Positions 10,983 through 20,588 of a stretch of DNA of 64,000 nucleotides are shown one piece after another. The notes under the pieces were generated by a model. It searched no databases, had not been told where the DNA came from, and saw nothing but the letters and a program-made list of their open reading frames with translations. The position numbers and the translations under genes are program-made. The DNA comes from Lysobacterales bacterium (GTDB taxonomy: Bacteria > Pseudomonadota > Gammaproteobacteria > Xanthomonadales > Rhodanobacteraceae). How positions within the stretch are numbered: the first letter of the stretch is position 1; each line of letters begins with the position of its first letter. The stretch is taken from positions 186,001 through 250,000 of the forward strand of contig JADKJL010000001.1 in assembly GCA_016721015.1 (NCBI GenBank), given 5' to 3'.

Positions 10983-11705
10983 ATGTCCGAACCCATCCGC
11001 CTGAGCAAGCGCGTCGCCGAACTCCGTGGTTGTTCACGCGCCGATGCCGAACGCTATGTCGAAGGTGGCTGGGTCAGCGTCGATGGCGCCGTGATCGATC
11101 GACCCCAGCACAAGGTCACCACCGAGGTGGTGACGATCGATGCCGAAGCAAGTCTCGCCCCGCCTGAACCGGCGACGATCCTGCTGCACAAGCCGGCCGG
11201 ATTCGATGCGATCACCGGCACCAACGTCGCCGCCAGCCTGGTGAATCCGGCCACGCGCTGGTCCGATGACGCGAGCGGCGTTCGTCTGCTCAAGCGCCAC
11301 TTTGCCAATCTGACGCCCATGGTGCCGCTTGACCGCGACGCCAGCGGCCTGATCGTGCTGACCCAGGATGGCCGCGTCTGGCGACGGCTGAGCGAGGATG
11401 GTGACGAGATCGAACACGAATACATCGTCGAAATCAGCGGTGAGATCGCGCCGTGGGGACTGCGCCGGCTCAATCACGGGCTCAGTTACGAAGGTCGCGA
11501 ACTGCCACCGTGCAAGGTCAGCTGGCAGAACGAAGTGCGCCTGCGCTTTGCCATCAAGGGAGTCCAGGGTGGACAACTGCGCGACATGTGCCGCCAGGTC
11601 AATCTCGATGTCGTCTCCATTCGCCGTCTGCGCATCGGCCGCATTCCACTCGGCAAGATGCCTGAGGGAAGCTGGCGCTATCTGCCGAGCGGTGAGCGGT
11701 TCTGA
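10983..11705 (+). CDS. RNA pseudouridine synthase, RsuA/RluF type
   Basis: About 240 residues. The ATG at 10983 gives [20 protein letters not shown]; the frame is open far upstream but only this start fits the S4 domain. Residues ~5-50 are the S4 RNA-binding domain ('[16 protein letters not shown]'). The catalytic domain carries '[18 protein letters not shown]', which matches the family's G-R-L-D-x-x-[ST]-x-G-L motif, with the catalytic Asp in 'PLDRD'. '[20 protein letters not shown]' and '[17 protein letters not shown]' are the usual C-terminal signatures. The layout looks closest to RluF (23S rRNA U2604), but RsuA and RluB cannot be excluded, so no symbol is given. Confidence 0.85.
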   Translation: MSEPIRLSKRVAELRGCSRADAERYVEGGWVSVDGAVIDRPQHKVTTEVVTIDAEASLAPPEPATILLHKPAGFDAITGTNVAASLVNPATRWSDDASGVRLLKRHFANLTPMVPLDRDASGLIVLTQDGRVWRRLSEDGDEIEHEYIVEISGEIAPWGLRRLNHGLSYEGRELPPCKVSWQNEVRLRFAIKGVQGGQLRDMCRQVNLDVVSIRRLRIGRIPLGKMPEGSWRYLPSGERF

Positions 11706-11748
11706 ATCCCATGACGTGCATCAAGGCAAGCGATAAGCGGGGCACGAA

Positions 11749-12252
11749 ATGAAAATCTCGGCAGACATGGCTCCGGAACTGGAAGTGGGCCGATGGTTCA
11801 ACACGCCGACGCCGATCACCCTGGCCGGCTTGCGCGGCCGCGTCGTCGCCTTGCACACGTTCCAGATGCTTTGCCCCGGTTGCATCGCACACGGTTTGCC
11901 GCAGGCGACGCGGCTGCACACGATGTTTACGGAAAAGGATGTTGCCGTAATCGGCTTGCACACGGTCTTCGAGCATCACGCGGTGATGACCGACGAGGCC
12001 CTTGGCGTATTCATCCATGAATACCGGCTCGGTTTTCCAATTGGTGTGGATCTGGCCGGCTCCGGCGATCCGGTGCCGCGCACGATGCAGAAATACGCTT
12101 TGCGTGGGACGCCGAGTGTGGTCCTGATCGATCGGGCGGGCCGGCTGCGTCTGAGCCAGTTTGGTCCGATCGAAGACTTGCAACTGGGCGCCGTGATCGG
12201 GCAATTGCTGGCGGAACGTGGTCTCGCCAGCGACGGCCGGCAAAGCGACTGA
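11749..12252 (+). CDS. Redoxin / TlpA-like thioredoxin-fold protein
   Basis: 167 residues with no signal peptide, so probably cytoplasmic. The thioredoxin fold shows 'LRGRVVALHTFQMLCPGCIA' with a C-P-G-C active site near residues 43-46, and 'ALRGTPSVVLIDRAGRLRLS' with the cis-Pro near T-P. This C-x-x-C with a cis-proline makes it a likely thiol-disulfide reductase or peroxiredoxin-like reductase. It lies 43 bp behind the pseudouridine synthase, with a GCGGGG-like ribosome site. The partner is not known. Confidence 0.8.
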   Translation: MKISADMAPELEVGRWFNTPTPITLAGLRGRVVALHTFQMLCPGCIAHGLPQATRLHTMFTEKDVAVIGLHTVFEHHAVMTDEALGVFIHEYRLGFPIGVDLAGSGDPVPRTMQKYALRGTPSVVLIDRAGRLRLSQFGPIEDLQLGAVIGQLLAERGLASDGRQSD

Positions 12253-12283
12253 CGGCGCTCGTCCGCCGGGCAGGCAAATGGCC

Positions 12284-12304
12284 GACCCGCCGCCGAAGCG
12301 GGTC
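12284..12304. terminator. Stem-loop between convergent genes
   Basis: GACCCGC and GCGGGTC form a 7-bp stem around a CGCCGAA loop. It sits between the convergent ends of the redoxin and amidohydrolase genes and could act as a shared terminator, but no T-tract follows on either strand. Confidence 0.35.
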
Positions 12305-12326
12305 AGCTGATCAAGTCACTCCCCGC

Positions 12327-14351
12327 TTATTTTGCCGGCATCGTCACCTTCGGCGCATCGGCAAACGGCTTGATGCCGAAGTACGGATAGACCTCGGACG
12401 GATAATAGACAACGCCGTCCTTGACCACCATGCGGATGTGCTTGATCGCCTTGAGGTCTTTTGTCGGATCACCTGGAACGAGGAAGAAATCGGCGAGCTT
12501 GCCTTTCTCGATCGATCCGAGTGACTGGTCGCGACCGAGATACCTGGCCATGTCCCAGCTGGCCAGCTTGAGCACCTCGGGTGCGCTGTAGCCAGTCTTT
12601 TCGAACAGTTCGAGTTCGCGATGATAGGTGAACGAGCCGCCGGTGTCGGTGCCCGGGATCAGCAGGATGCCGCGCTTGTGCATGATGCGCAGGGTATCGA
12701 GAATCTTGTCCCAGGCACCGGCATAGGCTTCGGCATCACCCGGCGCAGACATGTCCGACCAGGCTTTCTTGGCATCGCGCTGCGCGCCAATCGGCATGTG
12801 CTCAATCGTATCCACCTGACCGGCCGGGATCTCGCCATCACGCGACAGCAGCAACGACTCGTGGATGCCGATGGTCGGCTCCAGCGATGCCTTGCGATCG
12901 ACGATGTGCTGGATCGTGTGCTGCACCTTTTCCGATTGCAGATCGAGTGCGGGCAGGCGCTTCAACGCGGTCAGGCGCAACAGCGTGCGCGTGTCCTCAT
13001 CGGGCGTGAGTACCCAGCCGAGCATGGTCTGGTTGATGTGGGTCAGTTCGTCGTATCCCGCATCGAGCATCGCATCGGCATTCGAGAATGCCGGGATGTG
13101 CCCGGCCACGCGCATGCCGAGACGGTGCGCTTCGGCGATCGTCAGCTTGGCCCAGGCCGGGTTCATGCTGTTGTAAAGCTTGACCTGCCAGTAGCCGCGC
13201 GCGCCGTACCAGCGCACCGCATCGATCGCGGCCTGTTGACTGTCGACAAGAATGCCGTTGTTGGCGTTGAACGGACTCTTGCCTTCGATGAAGCCGCTGC
13301 GCGTGACACGTGGACCGGCGATCGTGCCGGCATCGATGCGCTCGATCAGTTTGTCGAGGACGGCATTGTCGTTGCCCATGTCGCGCATCGAGGTCACGCC
13401 GGCGACGACGTTGAGCAGGGCGCTGCCTTGCGAAACATGGGCGTGCATGTCGTTGAGGCCGGCAACCAGGCTGCCGCCGTCACCGTCGATGAGTACCTCG
13501 CCCGGCGTCGAGGGGCTGTCCAGTGGTTCGACAGCGGCGATGTGCTGGCCCATGACGAGAACCGAAACCGGTTCGGTCATCGCCATCGTCCGCGGATCGA
13601 ACACGCGTACGTTGCGGATGCGCACCGGCGCCTCGTAGTGGTGCGCGGCTTTCTTCTGGATCGTCTCGAAACGCTGTGTCGACAGCTGTTCGGCAATGCC
13701 GCGCAGGCGCTTTTCTTCACCCTCGAAACCTTCGCGGACGACGACGAAACTCGGTGTGATGTAGGCGAACATCGCCCGCTTGGCATCCAGCAACACATAT
13801 TCGGGATTGAGATCGAGTCCACTCAGCGTGTAGCTGCGGACCTTTTCGCTGCCGCCCTTGCCGCCGACCTCGAGCTCGTCGCCCGCATCAAGACGGATAT
13901 CGCCGGCCGGCAGCGTCGGCAAGGAATGATCGATATCGGCGAGCAGGGCACGCGCATACATGCCCGCCGCCCAGGGACTCGCACTCTGGCCAACGTAAAG
14001 GCGATGCCCGGGCGCATCGAGACTGCCGCTGCCGACCGAGTCGGTCCAGCTTGCCTTGTCGCCGATCTGCTCAAAATGCTCGTCAACCTTGCTGCCGAAT
14101 GTGGTCGCGCCGCTGATCTTCCAGAACGTCGGCAGGCCCTTGTCATCGAGCTTGAGCGTCTCGGCCATGGTCGGCCCGCGACCGTTGTTCTTGTAGTCAA
14201 AGACGATACGGGTTTCGCCATCGCCGGTGCTCGTGGTCAGATGGCCGACCACTTTCTCGCCAAAGATGACGCTGAAGCGTTCATCGGCCTGTGCCAATTG
14301 CGGCAGCAACAGGCATGCTGCCAACAAGACTGCATTGCGCACCATCGACAT
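12327..14351 (-). CDS. Secreted amidohydrolase-family protein
   Basis: 674 residues, exported (MSMVRNAVLLAACLLLPQLA, cleavage near QADE; MVRN is an equally possible start). Residues ~20-245 form a beta-rich N-terminal region without a family I recognise. The amidohydrolase part starts near 'IRNVRVFDPRTMAM' and has the metal-binding H-x-H in 'GLNDMHAHVSQG', 'MRVAGHIPAFSNADAMLDAG', 'YDELTHINQTMLGW' and 'LLIPGTDTGGSF', followed by 'ASWDMARYLGRDQSLGSIEK' and 'GKLADFFLVPGDP'. This fits the imidazolonepropionase-like or prolidase-like secreted amidohydrolases common in Xanthomonadales and Shewanella. The substrate is unknown; a peptide or cyclic amide is a guess based on the many peptidases nearby. 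Confidence 0.85.
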   Translation of the reverse strand: MSMVRNAVLLAACLLLPQLAQADERFSVIFGEKVVGHLTTSTGDGETRIVFDYKNNGRGPTMAETLKLDDKGLPTFWKISGATTFGSKVDEHFEQIGDKASWTDSVGSGSLDAPGHRLYVGQSASPWAAGMYARALLADIDHSLPTLPAGDIRLDAGDELEVGGKGGSEKVRSYTLSGLDLNPEYVLLDAKRAMFAYITPSFVVVREGFEGEEKRLRGIAEQLSTQRFETIQKKAAHHYEAPVRIRNVRVFDPRTMAMTEPVSVLVMGQHIAAVEPLDSPSTPGEVLIDGDGGSLVAGLNDMHAHVSQGSALLNVVAGVTSMRDMGNDNAVLDKLIERIDAGTIAGPRVTRSGFIEGKSPFNANNGILVDSQQAAIDAVRWYGARGYWQVKLYNSMNPAWAKLTIAEAHRLGMRVAGHIPAFSNADAMLDAGYDELTHINQTMLGWVLTPDEDTRTLLRLTALKRLPALDLQSEKVQHTIQHIVDRKASLEPTIGIHESLLLSRDGEIPAGQVDTIEHMPIGAQRDAKKAWSDMSAPGDAEAYAGAWDKILDTLRIMHKRGILLIPGTDTGGSFTYHRELELFEKTGYSAPEVLKLASWDMARYLGRDQSLGSIEKGKLADFFLVPGDPTKDLKAIKHIRMVVKDGVVYYPSEVYPYFGIKPFADAPKVTMPAK

Positions 14352-14467
14352 CGCGGACTCCGTGGATTCGAAGGCCCGGCGGGCCAGCCTCCGACTCTGC
14401 CGTCTATGCGATCGTCACGCAACCATTGCAGCTTGGCCTGGCAGCCGGGGACTCGTCCATGAAGCTG

Positions 14468-15079
14468 TCAGGTGCCGTCGCTCGCGTTCAGGGTCAGCTC
14501 TTCACGTTGAATTGGGTCGGCCGCATTCCACTTGCGCAGGTAGTCATTCTTTTTCTCGCGAACGCTGCTGGCATTTTCCCGGAACCACTGCTCACTCTCG
14601 GCAGTGTTGCTGACCCAGGCCGTGGCTTGCATCCATTCGCGGAAATCGGCGGATTGGATGTTGTACTTGGCTGAGGCGTCACTATGGATCGGCAGCAGCG
14701 AGAAGCGCGCTTTCCAGACGCCCATGCGCGGGCTGACCAGCGCGTAGTAGGTCTTGCCGGCATCGAGATGGGCAATCATGAAATCGGCATTTTCGCCGAT
14801 CACCATGAACAGATGGTCACCCGGAGCGGCCTGCCAGGCGATCTTGGTCTTGCTGGAAATGATGCCGATGAACTGATCAGACTCCGCGCCCGTATCGTAA
14901 ACCGACGCCTGAATCGCGCCACCACGTGAGGCGGCACGAAGGAAAACCACCATCGCCTTGCCAGGTGCCGGAACCGGCGCGTGATCCATCGCCTCGGAGC
15001 GGATCATTTTCGAGGACTGGCAGCCTGCCAGCCCTGCCAGCATTACGATTGCCAGCATCCAACGCATTGTGCGGCCCAT
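14468..15079 (-). CDS. DUF2846-like lipoprotein
   Basis: 203 residues. The N-terminus 'MRWMLAIVMLAGLAGCQSSK' contains a good lipobox (L-A-G-C), so this is a lipoprotein; translation may start at the first ATG (MGRT) or at MRWM four codons later. 'APGKAMVVFLRAASRGGA', 'AWQAAPGDHLFMVIGEN' and 'LDAGKTYYALVSPR' resemble the DUF2846 beta-sandwich pattern. The last ~70 residues are helical and charged. The role is unknown. It lies on the same strand as the amidohydrolase and the M28 peptidase but is well separated from both. Confidence 0.72.
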   Translation of the reverse strand: MGRTMRWMLAIVMLAGLAGCQSSKMIRSEAMDHAPVPAPGKAMVVFLRAASRGGAIQASVYDTGAESDQFIGIISSKTKIAWQAAPGDHLFMVIGENADFMIAHLDAGKTYYALVSPRMGVWKARFSLLPIHSDASAKYNIQSADFREWMQATAWVSNTAESEQWFRENASSVREKKNDYLRKWNAADPIQREELTLNASDGT

Positions 15080-15368
15080 GAGAACTCTCCGTATTGGAAT
15101 ACCAAGATATACCTATTGGATTATGCCTATTTCGGCATGGTGCTGTCAGCCTCGATGATCCTGTGCGGCACACCGCGTCGGCATCAAGCGCGAGCCATCG
15201 CGCAACCTCGGGATTCTTTCAGACCAGGCCTCAGGTCATGGTCGGCCGCGCTGTCTCCGGATCTGAGACGAGGTCCAAAGAGAATCGCCTCGCGGCCTTG
15301 GCCGCATTTTCCCTCCGCTGGATCAAGCTTTCGGCGCGGCTCGTGGTCAGTGAGTCGCGCCATTTTTT

Positions 15369-17084
15369 CTACTGATCGGTTTTGCTCGGTCGCGAGAAAT
15401 CGGCGCCCGCCTTCCACTTCGGAAAAATCGATTCGTCGGCAAGTTTGCGCCCGACGGCATAGAGCAAATCGAGATCCTCGATGACGCCACGGTAGTCCCA
15501 GTTCGGGTCGTAGTTGTCGCTGGGCTTGTGGTAGCGGTTTGCGGTGTAGTCATCGGCCGCCTTGCGTCCGGCGGCTTCACCGCCATCGACCAGATCAAGC
15601 CCGCTCATCGCGTAAAGGGCAGGAATGCCCGCGCGCGCGAAATTGACGTGGTCGGAACGGAAGAAGTGTCCTTTCTCGGGCGACTCGTCCGCGCTGATTA
15701 CGCGCCCCTGGGCTTTGGCGGCGGCTTCGGCGTACTCATCCAGTTCCGACTGACCGAGACCGATCACGGTCAGGTTCTTCGTCGGCCCCAGAATCGGCAA
15801 CGCATCGATATTGATGTCGGCGACGGTCTTGTCCAGCGCGAACGGCGAATGCGCGACGTAGTGCTGCGCGCCGAGCAGACCCGACTCTTCCAGGGTCACT
15901 GCGGCAAACACGACCGAGCGCTTCGGCGGTGACGGTTGATGCGTGAACGCTTCGGCGATCTCGATGATGCCGGCGACACCGGTCGCGTTGTCGATTGCGC
16001 CATTGTAGATCTGGTCACCTTCGAGCTTGTCATCCTTGCCGAGATGATCCCAGTGCGCGGTATAGACGATCGCCTCATCGGTGCGCTCGCTGCCAGGCAG
16101 CATGCCAATCACGTTTTCCGAGCTGATCGTCTCGATCTTGTTGCGATACTCGACCGAGAGTTTCGCATCGAGCTCAATCGGTCTGAATCCGCGCAGGTCA
16201 GCACTTTTCTTCAATGCGGCAAAATCCAGTCCGGCGGAGGCGAACAGGCGCGTGGCCGCCGCTTCGCTGAACCAGCCGGCGGTTTCCAGCCGTGGCGCCG
16301 GATCCTCGCTCGCTGGCAGGGCCATCTGCGGGCCGCTCCAGCCACTTTCGACGACTTCCCACGGATAGCCCGCACCAGCCGTCTCATGCACGATGAAGAG
16401 CGCCGCCGCACCCTGGCGCGCGGCTTCTTCATACTTGTAGGTCCAACGCCCGTAATAGGTCAGCGTCTTGCCCTTGAACAACTCGGGATCGTGGTTGCCC
16501 CAACCGGGATCATTGACCAGCACGATCACGGTCTTGCCCTTGACGTCGATGCCGGCGTAGTCGTTCCAGTCCGGTGCGTTGACGCCGTAACCGGCGAAGA
16601 TGATCGGCGAGTCGACCAGATTCACGTCCAGGCTGCCATTCAAGCTGTTGATGACACTGTCCTTGCCGACATCGAACACCGACTCGGCGCTCGCACCCTT
16701 GACCTTGATCTTGACATTGGCCGGATCCTGCAAGGTGGTCTGCACCATCGGCACGGTCTGGAACCAGCTGCCCTTGTTGCCGGGCTTGAGACCAATGCGC
16801 TCGAACTGGTCCTTGATGTAGGCGGTGGTCACGCGCTCACCGATCGTGCCCGGTTGACGACCCTCGAACTGGTCGGAAGAAAGTTTCTGCAGGCGCGCGG
16901 CGAAGTCTTCGGCCTTGATGTCGGCTGAGAAGTTGCCTTCGCTGGTCGGCTCCACGGGGCCGGGTTTGCTGCTGGCAACCGCTGTGCCGGAAGTTGATGG
17001 CGGAGCCGGGGCCGACTCCTGCTGGCCACAGGCGACAAGGGCAAGGGCAAGGGCACTTGCGATCAGGCAACGATTCATCGGCAA
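15369..17084 (-). CDS. M28-family metallopeptidase lipoprotein with PA domain
   Basis: 571 residues. The N-terminus (MPMNRCLIASALALALVACG) has a lipobox ending in Cys, so the enzyme is probably membrane-anchored in the periplasm. After a Pro/Ser-rich linker comes a PA-type insert (~180-260, 'KTVIVLVNDPGWGNHDPELF', 'GAAALFIVHETAGAGYPWE') and the M28 zinc-peptidase core: 'YTAHWDHLGKDD' (Zn His), 'NGAIDNATGVAGIIEIAEAF' (bridging Asp), 'VTLEESGLLGAQHYVAH' (Glu-Glu), 'INIDALPILG' and 'FFRSDHVNFARAGIPALYAM' (last Zn His). All expected metal ligands are visible. The family removes N-terminal amino acids from peptides; specificity is not predictable. Confidence 0.9.
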   Translation of the reverse strand: MPMNRCLIASALALALVACGQQESAPAPPSTSGTAVASSKPGPVEPTSEGNFSADIKAEDFAARLQKLSSDQFEGRQPGTIGERVTTAYIKDQFERIGLKPGNKGSWFQTVPMVQTTLQDPANVKIKVKGASAESVFDVGKDSVINSLNGSLDVNLVDSPIIFAGYGVNAPDWNDYAGIDVKGKTVIVLVNDPGWGNHDPELFKGKTLTYYGRWTYKYEEAARQGAAALFIVHETAGAGYPWEVVESGWSGPQMALPASEDPAPRLETAGWFSEAAATRLFASAGLDFAALKKSADLRGFRPIELDAKLSVEYRNKIETISSENVIGMLPGSERTDEAIVYTAHWDHLGKDDKLEGDQIYNGAIDNATGVAGIIEIAEAFTHQPSPPKRSVVFAAVTLEESGLLGAQHYVAHSPFALDKTVADINIDALPILGPTKNLTVIGLGQSELDEYAEAAAKAQGRVISADESPEKGHFFRSDHVNFARAGIPALYAMSGLDLVDGGEAAGRKAADDYTANRYHKPSDNYDPNWDYRGVIEDLDLLYAVGRKLADESIFPKWKAGADFSRPSKTDQ

Positions 17085-17186
17085 TCTCCGTGATCAGATG
17101 ACGGCCATTCTAGACGGCACGCCACTGATCCTGGCACCGCCGGATTTTCGGCCGTCGCCGGCAAGGGCTTCGCGGCTTGCACGGAA

Positions 17187-17216
17187 AACAAAAACCCCGC
17201 CCTGGTCGGGGCGGGG
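17187..17216 (-). terminator. Rho-independent terminator of the OmpA-family operon
   Basis: On the minus strand CCCCGCCC and GGGCGGGG form an 8-bp GC stem with a short loop, followed by TTTTTGTTTT. It lies about 20 bp beyond the stop codon of the OmpA-family gene. Confidence 0.85.
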
Positions 17217-17237
17217 TCGAAAAACCCGCGTGATGGA

Positions 17238-18179
17238 TCAGCGGGCGACGCTGGAGTTGACGATCACCTCGACGCGCCGATTCTGCTGGCGCCCCGATTC
17301 CGTGGCATTGCTCGCAACCGGATAATCCGGGCCGAGGCCGCGCCCGGTGATCTTGTTCGCATCGACACCGTGGGTCACAAGGTAGGCACGCACCGATTCC
17401 ATGCGTCGGGTCGACAAATCCATATTGTGCTCGCGCGATCCGGTCGAATCCGTATGACCTTCGATGGTGATGCTGGCATGGGCATCGTTGCGCAGCGCTT
17501 CGGCGAGCTGATCGAGCGAGCGAGTGGCGCCGGGCTTGATCGCCGCACGATCGACCTCAAACAACACGTCGCCGAGGGTCACGACCAGGCCGCGTTCGGT
17601 CTGCTTGGTTTGCAACTCGGTCAACTGGGCGCGCATCGCTTCGAGTTCGTTGCGCGCGGCGTCGGCGTCGGCGCGGGCAATCTCGGCATTGCGCCGCTCG
17701 TCGGTGGCGGTTGTCAGTGCGGCATCGGCATCGGCACGCGCGAGTTCGGCGCTGCGGCGTTCATCGCTGGCGCTGGCAAGTGCGGCATTGGCGACCCGTC
17801 GCGCATCTTCGGCCTGGCGACTGCGCACATCGACCAACAGGCGATCACGCTCAACGCCCAACTCCTTGCCGCGTTGTTCGGCGTAGCGGGCCAGACCGAC
17901 CGATTCTGCGGTCTGCACGAGCCGATCCGCGATGTAGATACCGTGGCGGAACATCGGCTCCTTGAGGCGACGGCCATCATTGGCCATCACGTTGACGGCG
18001 GCCTGCGCCTTGCTGATCTCGTCGACCGCGTTCGGTGCGATGCGCGGATCAGCGCGCATGCGGCTCAATTCGCCGTCGAGACGAACGACCTCGGGCGGCG
18101 GACCTTTGGGTGCACTGGCGCAGGCGGCAAGCAGGAGCACGCCGAGGATCGGTGTCATTCGGATCATGGTCGTGTTCAT
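17238..18179 (-). CDS. OmpA-family lipoprotein with DUF4398 domain
   Basis: 313 residues. The leader 'MIRMTPILGVLLLAACASAP' ends in a lipobox (L-A-A-C). Residues ~30-125 match the DUF4398 pattern ('EISKAQAAVNVMANDGRRLK'). Residues ~125-195 are an Ala/Glu/Arg-rich coiled coil built of near-repeats such as 'ASDERRSAELARADADAALT' and 'ATDERRNAEIARADADAARN'. Residues ~200-310 are the OmpA-like peptidoglycan-binding domain: 'FEVDRAAIKPGATRSLDQLA', 'ITIEGHTDSTGSREHNMDLS' and 'NATESGRQQNRRVEVIVNSS'. It should tether the outer membrane to the cell wall through a long coiled arm. Its start codon overlaps the stop of the gene before it (ATGA), so the two are translationally coupled. Confidence 0.92.
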   Translation of the reverse strand: MNTTMIRMTPILGVLLLAACASAPKGPPPEVVRLDGELSRMRADPRIAPNAVDEISKAQAAVNVMANDGRRLKEPMFRHGIYIADRLVQTAESVGLARYAEQRGKELGVERDRLLVDVRSRQAEDARRVANAALASASDERRSAELARADADAALTTATDERRNAEIARADADAARNELEAMRAQLTELQTKQTERGLVVTLGDVLFEVDRAAIKPGATRSLDQLAEALRNDAHASITIEGHTDSTGSREHNMDLSTRRMESVRAYLVTHGVDANKITGRGLGPDYPVASNATESGRQQNRRVEVIVNSSVAR

Positions 18180-18547
18180 GGCTCAGCCCCCGGTCGGTTG
18201 ATTTCACGGCGCAGCGTTTCGACGCTGGCTTCGATTTCGGCCGTCGCCGCCGTGGCGCGCTTCTCGCGAGCGCGAGCTGCCGCGAGTTCCGCATCGGCCT
18301 TGGCCTTTTCCGAGCTCATTGCGCTCGCTTCCCACTGGCGCCGATCCATCGCACCGCTGGCGGCGGCGAGATTGCTTTGCGCGGAATGAAACTCGACCGC
18401 GGCATAGGTGGCTGCATCCGAAGCTTCGGCTGCCTGCACGGCCGTCTGCGCCTGGGCGAACAGGATGTTGGATTTGTCGCGATCGGACGCGAATGCGCTG
18501 CCGCACCATAGCGCAGCCAGCAACAGCAGGATGAGACGATTTCTCAT
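18176..18547 (-). CDS. Small DUF4398 envelope protein
   Basis: 123 residues. The start at 18547 (MRNRLILLLLAALWCGSAFA) has a GGGAGA ribosome site and opens a signal peptide with cleavage near AFAS; the longer upstream frame has no support. The mature part is one helical DUF4398 domain ('NILFAQAQTAVQAAEASDAA') with an Ala/Glu/Lys coiled coil at the end. It is the first gene of a two-gene operon with the OmpA-family protein, which carries the same domain, so the two products probably pair through their helices. Confidence 0.82.
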   Translation of the reverse strand: MRNRLILLLLAALWCGSAFASDRDKSNILFAQAQTAVQAAEASDAATYAAVEFHSAQSNLAAASGAMDRRQWEASAMSSEKAKADAELAAARAREKRATAATAEIEASVETLRREINRPGAEP

Positions 18548-18974
18548 GATGGGATCTCCCTCGGTTTCCGGAATGGTCGAAGCGCGCCGCGCCCGACCCG
18601 AATTCAACGCAACGGTCAAACCAGTTGCAGCGATGAAGATGCGCGCCGCCACGTGAACCTGAACCGAACTCAGGGAAGATTGAAGTTGCTGAATCCGATA
18701 TTCATAAATGTTTATACCCATCTATCACGCACGCCTCGCCGCAGAGGACGCGGCTATCCGGTCAAAATCCACGTCGGCCGCGCGCGGATGGCACGAACGC
18801 GGACTGGCCCGGGATCCATGCCTGGCTCCGGCGCCGTTTCCACAAGCGGACTGATCGCCGGCTTCAAGCGCATCGATGCGTGGCGCCAATGCCCGGCGAA
18901 CAAATTCGTGGCGGCATGTCCCGATTGGCCGCCGGGTTGCGTACTCCTGTTCAAACCCACCCTCGGAGCGTTGC
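18548..18974. other. 427-bp divergent intergenic region
   Basis: Separates the minus-strand DUF4398 operon from the plus-strand delta-60 gene and should hold both promoters. An AT-richer stretch near 18690-18730 is the best place for one. No gene, repeat or structured RNA was recognised. Confidence 0.5.
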
Positions 18975-20381
18975 ATGTCATCCTTTCTCAAGCCGCTGTT
19001 CGCAACTATTGTGTTGACCGCCTCGGCTGCGCCGCTGGTCCACGCCGAACAGTTCGACAGTTCCTACAGTGACGACGGTCGCTATATCGAGTCCGTGGGA
19101 TCGGCGCATCGAACTGCGTTGGCGATGTTGGAAACCCCGACCGGTCAAATCGTTCAGGTGTCGGCGGTCAGTGGTGGCTGCGGTGGCAGTCCAGTTTGCC
19201 CGAGGTTGACGTTGCTGACGGCGAATGGCGCGTATATCACCTCTTTCGGCGTCAGCTTGACGTCATCGAATGGCATGGAATCGGCTAGCGGGGCGGCCAT
19301 TGATAGTCGCGGCAGGATCATCGTCGTCGGTACCTCAACCCCATCCGTTGGGGCACGCAATTTTCGCATCTTGCGCTTTCTCCCCAACGGCGATCTCGAT
19401 ACGAGCTTCGCCGGTGACGGCAATACCGACGTGGACTTCTTCGGCGTGGACGACTACGCGACGGCGGTCGCCGTTGATGCGAACGACAATGTCATCGTTG
19501 TCGGCCAGGCGGGCCGCTCGGCAACGGATACGGATTTCGGCGTGGCGCGGCTGCGTGGAACCGATGGAACGCCGGATACCAGTTTTTCCGGAGATGGCAA
19601 GGCCACCGTCTACTTCGACCTGGGGGCGACCCAGAAATTCGATGCGCCGAGGGCCGTGGCGATTGCTGCCAGCGGCGGCCGGATCAGTGTTGCCGGGATA
19701 GCCTATGACAACGCCATCAGCCGCTATCGCGTCGCCTTGGCCAGATTGAACGGCGATGGGACGCCGGATACGTCCTTCTGTGCCACCACGTGCACCGTGC
19801 AGGGAAGCTACACCAGCATAAACAATGGTCGCCGCGTCTATTACTTCGGATCCAACACCGTCCACAGTGACACCGCAGCGGGAATTGCCCTGGCCGGCAA
19901 CGGTGATTTCTTCATTGTCGGTGAAACCTACGCCACGGATGGCTCGGGCAAGCGGGCCGCCATCGCACGTTTCGCGGCCAATGGCGACTACGTCGCCGAA
20001 GCGCTCAATGACGGTCTCGGCAACAATGCCGCCTATCGCAGCGTGCAGCTCTCGGACGCGAATGGCCAACGCGTTCTGGTGGGTGGTGACAGCGGTCCTG
20101 AAGGCAACTATTTGCTACTGCAGGCGTTTTCGTTCGGCCTGACTCCGCTGGCGGGCTACGGCGATTGCTTGAACACGACCGGATTCTGCTTTATTGGCGG
20201 CACGGGCCTGGGCGACAACGGACCGGATCAAGCGGCGGCGCTGACCCTGGATCGTAACGGCCGGCCGCTGTTCGCCGGCTCCTTCGTTGCGGCCAGTGGA
20301 GATTTCGACAAGAGCGTGTTCGCCCGCTTCACCAACGCCACCGGCCCCAGGCCCGACCTGATCTTCCGCAACGGGTTTTAG
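18975..20381 (+). CDS. Secreted delta-60 repeat beta-propeller protein
   Basis: About 468 residues. The start at 18975 (MSSFLKPLFATIVLTASAAP) opens a signal peptide with cleavage near VHAEQ. The mature part contains delta-60 repeats of about 55 residues, each with the L-N-x-D-G-x-x-D-x-S-F-x-G-D-G pattern: 'FLPNGDLDTSFAGDGN', 'LRGTDGTPDTSFSGDGKATV' and 'LNGDGTPDTSFCATTC'. Between them are 'ATAVAVDANDNVIVVGQAG'-type blade strands. These repeats form beta-propellers in large secreted proteins of unknown role. The C-terminus is 'GPRPDLIFRNGF', matching the short end motif of other secreted proteins here. Confidence 0.83.
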   Translation: MSSFLKPLFATIVLTASAAPLVHAEQFDSSYSDDGRYIESVGSAHRTALAMLETPTGQIVQVSAVSGGCGGSPVCPRLTLLTANGAYITSFGVSLTSSNGMESASGAAIDSRGRIIVVGTSTPSVGARNFRILRFLPNGDLDTSFAGDGNTDVDFFGVDDYATAVAVDANDNVIVVGQAGRSATDTDFGVARLRGTDGTPDTSFSGDGKATVYFDLGATQKFDAPRAVAIAASGGRISVAGIAYDNAISRYRVALARLNGDGTPDTSFCATTCTVQGSYTSINNGRRVYYFGSNTVHSDTAAGIALAGNGDFFIVGETYATDGSGKRAAIARFAANGDYVAEALNDGLGNNAAYRSVQLSDANGQRVLVGGDSGPEGNYLLLQAFSFGLTPLAGYGDCLNTTGFCFIGGTGLGDNGPDQAAALTLDRNGRPLFAGSFVAASGDFDKSVFARFTNATGPRPDLIFRNGF

Positions 20382-20588
20382 CAATGATCCGCGGAACGAT
20401 TGCAGCAATGAGCGCCGGGAATCGTTGGCGGTGAGAGATGCCACGCCAGCACCCATCGTCATTCCCTGATAGGCGTCGGCGTCGGCATTGGGCACAATCC
20501 TCGCATGCGCTCACAGGGAAAACGCCTTCAATGGGTTTGACCGATCAGCGGCCGACGCCTGCACGCATCTCTTTTTTGGAAGAGCGCC

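Noticed and set aside
12621..14462. A 613-codon open frame on the plus strand
   Set aside because: Shadow of the amidohydrolase gene on the other strand; no ribosome site and no protein-like motifs.
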